Shown: positions 1 through 5,663 of the stretch, piece after piece
How positions within the stretch are numbered: the first letter of the stretch is position 1
Layout of the letters: each line of letters starts with the position of its first letter
Source: Alphaproteobacteria bacterium
GTDB taxonomy: Bacteria; Pseudomonadota; Alphaproteobacteria; UBA8366
DNA length: 6,074 nt
NCBI GenBank assembly: GCA_029861675.1
Contig: JAOTYV010000279.1
Span: forward strand, 1 to 6,074
Direction: 5' to 3'
Notes under the pieces: model-generated
Told to the model about the DNA's origin: nothing
What the model saw: only the letters and a program-made list of their open reading frames with translations
Database searches by the model: none
Made by a program: the position numbers and the translations under genes

Positions 1-1006
1 GCATCGCCCGGCGATGTTCCGGAATGGTGGCGAGCGAGTTCAGCGTGTAGCCGAGACGCGGCTGGCCGAGATCAACGACCTCCACGCCCGGAATGGCGGT
101 CAGCAGGGCAACGACCGATTCCGTCACCCCTTCGCTGCCCGGATGCTCGTGCAGGGCAACCCGCTTCTCGACCCGGTGAACGAAATGGGGCCGCAATTCC
201 TCGAGACGCCGGGCGAGATAGACCGCGAACATGGTCATGTCGAAGGCCGGATCCGCATTGCCGGCGCCGATGTCGTGGATCGGCAAGGCGGTCTCGCCGA
301 ACTGGATCTGGCAGGTCGGGCACCAGGAGAGCACCTCCGACGTCTTGGTCTCGGCAAACCGTTCGACCGTGCGGAGCCCCTGGCGCATGGCGTTTTCGTC
401 GTCGCCGCCGCGCATCTGCAAGATGCCGCAGCAATTGGCCGGCCCGCCATACACCTCATACTGCACATCGAGCCGATCCAGCACATCGAGGCACAACAGC
501 CCGATATGCGGCGTCTTCAGCAAATTGCAGCCGGTATAGAAAATCAGATCCGGCGGCTCGGCGGCCTTGGGATGGGAGGACGGGTCGAGCCTTGCCAGCA
601 GCTCCGGCGGCAATTGCAGGCGGGAGAGCACGCGTACGCCGCGGGTCATCGACTTGAACAGATCCTTGCCCTTTTCCCGGCGCGCCTCCGACGTCTGACG
701 CTTCTTCAAGACCCGCCGCGCCATTGCCAGCATAAACCGCGGATTGACCCCATAGTCGCAGGCGCTCAGGCAAAATCCGCTGCCGGTGCAGGCCGAGGCC
801 CATTGTTCCGAAAAATCCGGCCCCGAGCCGGTCCGCAGGACGTCGAGCACGCCGCCGATCACCGCCTTGGGATCGGAAACGTCGATCCGCGCCGGTTCCG
901 GCATCGGACAGGCTTCGACGCATTTTCCGCAGCGCGTGCAGGCATCCGCCATCTCCGCGACACGGGCATCGAGCGTATCAAGATAACCGGCGGTTTTCTC
1001 AGACAT
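1..1006 (-). CDS. HdrC/HdrB-like (Fe-S)-binding protein with CCG domain, 3' partial
   Basis: The minus-strand frame opens with ATG at 1006 and stays open through position 1, giving 335 visible codons; the C-terminus is outside the window. A strong Shine-Dalgarno GGAGG (1012-1016) sits 5 nt before the ATG and fixes the start. Residues 23-34 hold a ferredoxin motif C23-x2-C26-x2-C29-x3-C33-P. A second motif at 73-83 is C73-x5-C79-x3-C83-D, with Ser76 where the second cysteine is expected. Residues 160-232 form a cysteine-rich CCG domain: C160-x31-C192-C193-G, then C229-P-T-C232. A second CCG half is expected near 285-320, but the visible sequence has HEHPGSE and RLGYTLNSL with no cysteines. This architecture belongs to COG0247-type electron-transfer proteins (HdrB/HdrC/HdrD, GlcF, LutA relatives), usually cytoplasmic partners of a flavin dehydrogenase or quinone-linked complex. 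The substrate cannot be told. It is divergent from the dioxygenase gene at 1158. Confidence 0.88.
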   Translation of the reverse strand, partial: MSEKTAGYLDTLDARVAEMADACTRCGKCVEACPMPEPARIDVSDPKAVIGGVLDVLRTGSGPDFSEQWASACTGSGFCLSACDYGVNPRFMLAMARRVLKKRQTSEARREKGKDLFKSMTRGVRVLSRLQLPPELLARLDPSSHPKAAEPPDLIFYTGCNLLKTPHIGLLCLDVLDRLDVQYEVYGGPANCCGILQMRGGDDENAMRQGLRTVERFAETKTSEVLSWCPTCQIQFGETALPIHDIGAGNADPAFDMTMFAVYLARRLEELRPHFVHRVEKRVALHEHPGSEGVTESVVALLTAIPGVEVVDLGQPRLGYTLNSLATIPEHRRAM

Positions 1007-1157
1007 TAGGTCCTCCAAGAACGCCATGCGAGCGGCGCCGGCGGAATTGTATAAGAGTGCCCGATCAATAGCACGGAATTCGGGACGAATTGCCAACAGA
1101 TCGTATACTCTTCCGTATATGACATATTCCTGAACGGGCTGCCGGGAGGACAGGACA
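1007..1157. promoter_or_regulatory. Divergent intergenic region with GTATA-type motif cluster
   Basis: These 151 bases separate the Fe-S gene (minus) from the dioxygenase gene (plus) and should carry both promoters. TCGTATACT lies at 1101-1109. A second CGTATA at 1114-1119 repeats the CGTATA at 1102-1107 with a 12-bp period. TATAC (1104-1108) and GTATA (1115-1119) also form a 5-bp inverted repeat with a 6-nt gap. A related GTATAA is at 1049-1054. TATACT (1104-1109) could be a -10 element for the plus-strand gene, but no convincing -35 is 16-18 bp upstream. A GTATAC core also resembles operators of FCD-type GntR regulators. The Shine-Dalgarno for the plus-strand gene is GGGAGGA (1144-1150), 7 nt before ATG. 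Promoter and operator readings are inference. Confidence 0.4.
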
Positions 1158-2210
1158 ATGCCGAAACCCAACGCTGCCACCCGCAACGACGGATCGGACG
1201 TCTCGCACTTCGACGTGCTGCCCTTGCCCGGCGCGCCCTTTGGCGGGCTCATCCGCTTGACCGCCACCGAGGCGCCCGGGGACTTCATCATGGCGGCGGA
1301 AGCCGATCCCACCGCCCTGCCCGATGCCCTGTATGCGTCGGAGGGATTAATCCTGGTGCCGGGAATGCGAATGATTGCCGACGAGCCGGCGCTGCTGGTG
1401 CGCCTGAGCCGGCTGTTTGGCACGGAGGTGGAGAACTACACCGAGACCCTGACCGACCAGAACAAAGTGCACGCCAGCGTTCCGGAAATCCTGGTCGTCT
1501 CCAATCTGCCGCCAGCCAACAAGCCGCCGCCACCGCGCCCGGACCCGCCCTTCAACGCGGATGGCAGCCTGCCGACACGGTTTCCCCATCGCCGTGGATG
1601 GCATACCGACCAGAGCTACCGCCGGCCGCCGCCGGATATCTCACTCTTCTATGCGGCAACCGCCGCACCCAAAGGCCAGGGTCAGACGCTCTACGCCAAC
1701 GGCATCGCGGCCTATGCGGCGCTGCCGATGGCGATGAAGGAGCGCCTGGACGGCGTCTACGGCATTCACGCCATGCCGGGCGCGGGACGATCCGAGCATG
1801 CGGTGCGCGCCGGCGATGCGCCGCGCAAGCTGGGCCCCCACGAACGGCCGCAATCTCAGCCGATTGTGCGCACCCATCCGGTAACCGGTGTAAAGGCGCT
1901 CTATCTCTGCGAGGCCGGGCAGATGGATTGGATCGACGGCCCCATCGTCGGCATGCAAACCGGCCCCGACGGTGACGGCGCAAAGCTGGTTTACGAGCTG
2001 ATGTCGCATCTGACCCAGCCGCAATTCACCTATGTGCATGAATGGACGCAGGACGATCTTATCATCTACGACAATCGCACGCTGGTGCATGCGGCGACCT
2101 GGTTCGACGCGGAAAAGCATCCGCGGCGGATGTGGCGCACCACGGTCAGCGGCAATCCCGGGGATGAATACGCGGGCGAAAAGAAGAGCTGGATACCGGC
2201 GAACGCGTGA
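1158..2210 (+). CDS. TauD/TfdA-family Fe(II)/2-oxoglutarate-dependent dioxygenase
   Basis: This is a complete 350-residue protein starting at ATG 1158 with a good GGGAGGA ribosome site 7 nt upstream. The Fe(II)-binding triad is visible: H149-T-D151 in the GWHTDQSY segment, and distal H311 in NRTLVHAATWF. Arg323 and Arg327 sit in the RRMWRTT segment, where TauD-family enzymes bind the 2-oxoglutarate carboxylate and the substrate anion. Family members hydroxylate a substrate carbon using O2 and 2-oxoglutarate, often releasing sulfite, an amine or an alcohol, and act in the cytoplasm. The length is somewhat above the usual 280-300 residues. An N-terminal extension and a proline-rich stretch at about 118-133, just before the HxD motif, account for part of this. 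The substrate cannot be inferred. It is monocistronic in this window, divergent from the Fe-S gene and convergent with the selenoprotein gene. Confidence 0.92.
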   Translation: MPKPNAATRNDGSDVSHFDVLPLPGAPFGGLIRLTATEAPGDFIMAAEADPTALPDALYASEGLILVPGMRMIADEPALLVRLSRLFGTEVENYTETLTDQNKVHASVPEILVVSNLPPANKPPPPRPDPPFNADGSLPTRFPHRRGWHTDQSYRRPPPDISLFYAATAAPKGQGQTLYANGIAAYAALPMAMKERLDGVYGIHAMPGAGRSEHAVRAGDAPRKLGPHERPQSQPIVRTHPVTGVKALYLCEAGQMDWIDGPIVGMQTGPDGDGAKLVYELMSHLTQPQFTYVHEWTQDDLIIYDNRTLVHAATWFDAEKHPRRMWRTTVSGNPGDEYAGEKKSWIPANA

Positions 2211-2215
2211 GCCGG

Positions 2216-2257
2216 TAGACCATTTCTTGTTCAAATTGACTCAAGTGAAATGGTCTA
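2216..2257. terminator. 11-bp perfect inverted repeat, likely terminator of the dioxygenase gene or a REP-like element
   Basis: TAGACCATTTC (2216-2226) and GAAATGGTCTA (2247-2257) are perfect reverse complements flanking a 20-nt loop. The loop itself has smaller self-complementary parts, TCAA (2231-2234) with TTGA (2236-2239). It begins 5 nt after the dioxygenase stop codon. A run of five T follows at 2266-2270, 8 nt beyond the stem, so as an intrinsic terminator it is imperfect for the plus strand. The AT-rich arms are unlike the surrounding GC-rich sequence, which would also fit a dispersed palindromic repeat. Confidence 0.55.
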
Positions 2258-2270
2258 TCTCTTCATTTTT

Positions 2271-2318
2271 ACGCAAATACGTCGGCGCGAACCGTTTCGG
2301 TTCGCTCGGGATTTGCGT
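2271..2318. terminator. Nested inverted repeat at the 3' end of the selenoprotein gene
   Basis: The outer arms ACGCAAAT (2271-2278) and ATTTGCGT (2311-2318) enclose a tight inner hairpin, GCGAACCG (2287-2294) and CGGTTCGC (2298-2305), with a TTT loop on the plus strand. The outer arm touches the TAA stop codon of the minus-strand gene (2318-2320). The transcript of that gene would fold this structure right after its stop. No U-tract follows on the minus strand (the sequence there reads AAAAATG), so it may be a stabilising 3' structure, a bidirectional termination zone with the neighbouring repeat, or a repeat element. Confidence 0.5.
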
Positions 2319-2797
2319 TAGCCGCCCGCCTTCTTCGATTCCACGAATTTCAGGTAAGCGACCACATCGGTCGCCGCCAATCGGCCGATCGGCCCGGAGC
2401 TATAGGTCGCGCTCATGACCTTGCCGTCCGCTCCGAGCACGAATTCCGACGGCTGGATGATGCTCCGCCGGTCCTCCCACCAGGATCCCATGGCGTCACC
2501 ATCCGCGCGGGTCATGCTATAGGCGATGGGGAAAGAAAGATCCGCGGCGACCTCGGCCGCCTTGTCTTCGTCGTCCACGCTGCCGGCGACAACGGTCACC
2601 CCAAGCGCGTCCAGCGCCGCTTTCTGTTCTTCATAGCCGGCCAACTGCCGGCGGCAGTAAGGTCACCAGTGGCCGCGATAAAACAGCAGGACCGCATAAT
2701 TGCCGCCGAGATCGTCCGGCACCGTCATGGACCCGCCGCCCGCCAGCGATAAGGACAGTTGCGGGAAGGCGTCACCCGTATCGAGTTTTTCGTTCAT
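2318..2797 (-). CDS. Selenocysteine-containing peroxiredoxin-like (AhpC/TSA) protein, in-frame TGA at codon 45
   Basis: The frame runs from ATG 2797 to TAA 2320-2318, 160 codons, interrupted only by TGA at 2665-2663 (codon 45). Read as selenocysteine it yields a 159-residue thioredoxin-fold protein. An N-terminal segment with FPQLSL leads into a strand YAVLLFYRGHW, then U45-P-Y-C48-RRQLAGY. The C-terminal part contains IIQPSEFVLGADGKV and YSSGPIGRL, typical of peroxiredoxin-like AhpC/TSA proteins whose active site is W-C-P-x-C. U45 falls exactly at the attacking cysteine; C48 is the only other redox residue. The classical PxxxT/SxxC motif is absent, so this is Prx-like rather than a true 2-Cys Prx. 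The coding character is equal on both sides of the TGA, against a decayed pseudogene. The probable role is cytoplasmic reduction of peroxides or disulfides. It lies 31 nt after the transporter stop, with only a weak ribosome site (GAGG too close to ATG), suggesting translational dependence on the upstream gene. Translation from the internal TTG at 2644 would lose the active site. Confidence 0.87.
2636..2652 (-). promoter_or_regulatory. Putative bacterial SECIS hairpin downstream of the Sec UGA
   Basis: On the minus strand, GCCGGC (2652-2647) pairs fully with GCCGGC (2641-2636) around the five-base loop AGUUG (2646-2642). The loop starts after 16 nt from the UGA, and G is its second base. The known bacterial SECIS consensus asks for an apical loop of a few to about 14 nt, a G in its first two positions, and a UGA-to-loop distance of roughly 16-37 nt; this hairpin meets all three. 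Such elements bind SelB-GTP-Sec-tRNA. A competing fold, ACUGCC with GGCAGU at 2658-2644, has a three-base loop too close to the UGA to fit the consensus. Confidence 0.7.
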
Positions 2798-2828
2798 GGC
2801 CTCAGCTAGCCGGATTCCGTCCGGGAGG

Positions 2829-5432
2829 TCAAGAATTTGCGGCGGAACGCCGGTCGAGGAGCGCCAGCAGCGCCGGCAGGACGATCATCGTACAGACCGT
2901 CGTCACCGTGATCGCGATGGTCAGCAGCATCCCCATGCTCGCCGTTCCGCGATGGGTCGACAATGCGAGGGCGCAAAACGATCCGATCGTGGTCAACGCG
3001 CTGAACAGTACGGCGCGCGGCGTACTGGTTTCGAGAAATTGCCCGGACCGGTCCGTGCGGTGGCGCAAAACGATATGGATTCCGCTGGCCACCCCGAGCC
3101 CGAACAGCAAGGGCAGCACGATCACATTGGCGAAGTTGAAGGGGATGGCGAACACCACGGTCGCCGCGACCGTCAACAGCGCCGCTAGGCCGAGCGGCGC
3201 CAGCACGAGCAGCATGTCCCGGATACTGCGCAACACGACCAGCAACAGGATAACGATCAAGACAGCCGCATAGAGCGCCGCTTCCTTGAAGGCCTGGATC
3301 ACCGCCCGCCCCGCCGCGTCGATGGTGACCGCGCCGCCATTGGCGCCGGGAAAGGCGGCTTGCACCGCCGCCACGAAGTGCCGCCGCGCATCCTGGCGCC
3401 GCAGGTCGCCGGCCGGATGGATCGCCACCAGCGCACGGCCGTCCGCCGCCACATAGCGGCCGCGCAGATCCTCCGGCAGGGTGGCCAGGGTCACCGGACC
3501 CGCCTGCAACGAGTCCAAAAGTGCGTTGAGTTGCCGCGGCAAGCCGCCGACCAGCGCCGTCTCCAGGCGCCGCACCGTATCGTCCGATCCGTCCAGCGCG
3601 TCCAATGCTTTCGCCATGCGCGCCGCGGCGGCCGCCAACGGACCCGTCGTCATTTTTCCCAGTGCGGCACGCAGCGCGGCGACGGCGCGACGGCGGGTAT
3701 CTGCGTCAATCGGCGCAATGCCCGCGACCGGCGCCGACATGGCGGAAAACGGAATCGCCATGGCCTCGATGACTTCCAGCTTGTCCTGCTGTCCCTCGGG
3801 AACGAAGTCCTGGACCGTCAGGGCCGTATCCACGCCGGGCAACTTCCGGGCGCGGGCCGAGATCGATGCGGCGGCGTCGAGGTCCTTCGCCAAAACCGAC
3901 GCCCGGTACGGCTGCACGGTCGGATCGTCGAGTAGATCAAACAGGGTTGCGACCGATTCCGCCTTCGGGTTCCGCAAATTCATCGGATCGTCATCGAACC
4001 GCGCAAACGGCACCGCGGTGGCGGCCAGCAGCGCCAGCAACACCGCGCCGCCGATGATGGTTTGAGCGCGCCGGTCGATCGCCGCGCGCGCGGTGCGGCC
4101 GATGTGCGCGCCGCGATCGGCCCGGGCGTCGCGCACCGGGACCAGCGCCAGCATCGCGGGCAGGACGGTCAAGTTGGCGAACAGCGCGATGAACATGCCG
4201 ACGCCGGCGATCAACCCCAATTCCGAGACGCCGCGATAGGCGGTCGGCAGGAACGAGAAGAATGCGATCGCCGCCGCCAGGGCGCACAGCGCCAGCGCGC
4301 CGCCGACCTCCGCCGCGGCAGCCCGCAGCGCCATTTCAGTCGCCTTGCCGGCGGCCACCGCTTCCTTGTACCGGAGCGAAAAATGAATGCCGAAATCGAC
4401 GCTCAGGCCGAGAAACAGCACCGCGAAGGCAACCGAGATGATGTTCAACTCGCCGATCGCCACGGTCGCGAAGAAAGCATTCCACAGCAGCCCGAACACG
4501 AGCGTCAGGATAACCGGGACGATGAGCCGTACCGAGGCCAAACCGACCCACAACAATCCGATCACCAGAACCAAGGACAAGGCGCCGACCAGCCCCATTC
4601 CCTCGCGCACGCTGCGCAGCTCGTCCTGCAGCAGGGCCTTGCCGCCGGTTATGCGGACCCGGATCATCCCGTCGCCCGGCGATCCCGCGGCGGCGCCGGC
4701 CGCACGGATGGCGCGGATCGCCTCGGCCGCGGGTTCGAGCGAACCAAATTCGTAGCGCGGTTTCACCGTCACCAGCTTTCGGCGGTCGGTTGGCGTCGCG
4801 ACGCGCCCGCTCATCAATTCGCGCCACGCCAGCGAGGCCGGCTGCCCGGCGCCGACCTGCTCCACCGTCTCCGCCATGGCGTTCAGCGCGCTCTTCAGCC
4901 CCGCCGCCTCGTCGCCCTTCGCTTCCAGCGCCTCTATCAGGACTTCGGCCAGGCCGCGGAGCGACAGATCGTTGTAGAGCGTGAGCAGCAGCGGCTGCAC
5001 GTCCGCGAGCCGGTCGCTCAGATCTTCCAGCGCCGCCACATCGAGATACAGCAGCCCTTTCCGTCGGAAAAACCCGTCGCCCTGGGGATAAAATACGTGC
5101 TCGAATTGCTTGGGTTTCGCCCGCAGGGCCGCGACAAGACGGTCCGCCGCGCGGTCCGCGGCATCGGCGGTTGCGGCGGACAGAACGACCAGCAATTCGC
5201 TGTTGGTGCGCGGGAACGCCGCGTTCCGTTCCCGGTTGCGCTGGCGGAACGGCAGCTCCTCGGAGAGCAAATCGTCGGTATTCGTATTGATGCTGAGGTT
5301 CTGCGCGGTGAAATAGAGCGCGCCGACGACCGCGACGACGCACAGCATCATGACCAGGATCGCATGCCGGGCGACCCCGCCGACCCAGCCGGCCAACAGG
5401 CGTTGTCCGAAATTTTCCGGGCGTTCAGCCAT
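2829..5432 (-). CDS. hpnN: RND/MMPL-family transporter, HpnN-like (hopanoid export)
   Basis: This is an 867-residue RND protein if started at ATG 5432. The frame is open to TTG 5465 (878 residues), but the first membrane helix begins around residue 24 from the ATG. Neither start has a clear Shine-Dalgarno. It has the duplicated RND layout: a helix at about 24-43, a large periplasmic domain at about 45-280, a helix bundle at about 282-435, a helix at about 458-477, a second periplasmic domain at about 480-715, and a final bundle at about 718-860. Recognisable segments are SINTNTDDLLSEELPFRQR after the first helix, GLSVDFGIHFSLRYKE (D346) in the first bundle, and DPMNLRNPKAESVATLFDLL at the start of the second half. 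These match HpnN, the inner-membrane transporter moving hopanoids toward the outer membrane, which is about this long. In the second half GLGVASGIHIVLRHR aligns with the D346 segment but has Ala at the Asp position. A generic MMPL lipid transporter is the alternative. No hopanoid biosynthesis gene is visible nearby. Confidence 0.82.
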   Translation of the reverse strand: MAERPENFGQRLLAGWVGGVARHAILVMMLCVVAVVGALYFTAQNLSINTNTDDLLSEELPFRQRNRERNAAFPRTNSELLVVLSAATADAADRAADRLVAALRAKPKQFEHVFYPQGDGFFRRKGLLYLDVAALEDLSDRLADVQPLLLTLYNDLSLRGLAEVLIEALEAKGDEAAGLKSALNAMAETVEQVGAGQPASLAWRELMSGRVATPTDRRKLVTVKPRYEFGSLEPAAEAIRAIRAAGAAAGSPGDGMIRVRITGGKALLQDELRSVREGMGLVGALSLVLVIGLLWVGLASVRLIVPVILTLVFGLLWNAFFATVAIGELNIISVAFAVLFLGLSVDFGIHFSLRYKEAVAAGKATEMALRAAAAEVGGALALCALAAAIAFFSFLPTAYRGVSELGLIAGVGMFIALFANLTVLPAMLALVPVRDARADRGAHIGRTARAAIDRRAQTIIGGAVLLALLAATAVPFARFDDDPMNLRNPKAESVATLFDLLDDPTVQPYRASVLAKDLDAAASISARARKLPGVDTALTVQDFVPEGQQDKLEVIEAMAIPFSAMSAPVAGIAPIDADTRRRAVAALRAALGKMTTGPLAAAAARMAKALDALDGSDDTVRRLETALVGGLPRQLNALLDSLQAGPVTLATLPEDLRGRYVAADGRALVAIHPAGDLRRQDARRHFVAAVQAAFPGANGGAVTIDAAGRAVIQAFKEAALYAAVLIVILLLVVLRSIRDMLLVLAPLGLAALLTVAATVVFAIPFNFANVIVLPLLFGLGVASGIHIVLRHRTDRSGQFLETSTPRAVLFSALTTIGSFCALALSTHRGTASMGMLLTIAITVTTVCTMIVLPALLALLDRRSAANS

Positions 5433-5437
5433 CGCGT

Positions 5438-5476
5438 TCAGCGCGCGGTCCAGCCCGCAAAGCAATCGAATTTCAT
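5438..5476 (-). other. Possible 12-codon leader ORF before the transporter gene
   Basis: ATG 5476 is preceded by AAGAG (5488-5484) at 7 nt, a better ribosome site than either transporter start has. It encodes MKFDCFAGWTAR and stops at TGA 5440-5438, 5 nt before ATG 5432 of the transporter. This arrangement would allow translational coupling. It could also be chance, or the true start could be joined to the transporter frame by an assembly frameshift. There is no sequence similarity to judge by. Confidence 0.25.
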
Positions 5477-5663
5477 GATGTAACTCTTAATCCGCCATGG
5501 CGCGGCGTCATTCCGCCGATCGTCGATCCCCGGCAGAGATAACGCCGCACTTCGCACGGCGCAACCATTGTCGAACCGGGATGCAAGCGGGCGCTCCGGC
5601 CGGAAAGTCGTATACTGTTGTGGCTTATCCGTTGTGCCACCGCATTAAAGAGGAAGCATTACC
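5477..5663. promoter_or_regulatory. Divergent intergenic region between transporter and second dioxygenase genes
   Basis: These 187 bases should hold the promoters of both divergent genes. TCGTATACT at 5608-5616 repeats the 9-mer found upstream of the first dioxygenase; its TATACT could be a -10 element, 48 nt before the ATG, but no good -35 is visible. Just downstream, GTTGTGGC (5617-5624) and GTTGTGCC (5631-5638) form a near-perfect direct repeat with a 14-bp period, and GTGGC/GCCAC (5620-5624, 5636-5640) a short inverted repeat. A perfect 10-bp palindrome CGCCATGGCG lies at 5493-5502 on the transporter side. Functional roles are inferred. Confidence 0.4.

Noticed and set aside
14..1009. 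Long plus-strand open frame (331 codons) opposite the Fe-S gene
   Set aside because: It is antisense to a frame with intact cysteine cluster motifs and a strong ribosome site; its translation is Arg/Gln/His-rich with no recognisable domain. High GC makes such shadows common.
1641..2234. Minus-strand open frame of 197 codons opposite the first dioxygenase
   Set aside because: It overlaps a complete TauD-family gene with its full Fe-binding triad; no independent motif or ribosome site supports it.
2318..2644. Stand-alone 108-residue gene from an internal TTG
   Set aside because: It begins within the thioredoxin fold just after the active site, and the same frame continues upstream through the TGA with matching family sequence, so this is the tail of the selenoprotein.
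2663..2665. Pseudogene or sequencing error explanation for the in-frame TGA
   Set aside because: Not excluded, but less likely: the stop falls precisely on the catalytic Cys codon, no other lesion is present in 160 codons, and a fitting SECIS-like hairpin follows.
4062..5483. Plus-strand open frame of 473 codons opposite the transporter
   Set aside because: Composition is dominated by Arg, Gln, His and Asp with no hydrophobic core or motif, while the minus strand encodes a clear RND protein with helices and periplasmic domains.
5493..5502. 10-bp palindrome CGCCATGGCG as an operator
   Set aside because: Short GC-rich palindromes are frequent in this composition; there is no second copy or supporting spacing.
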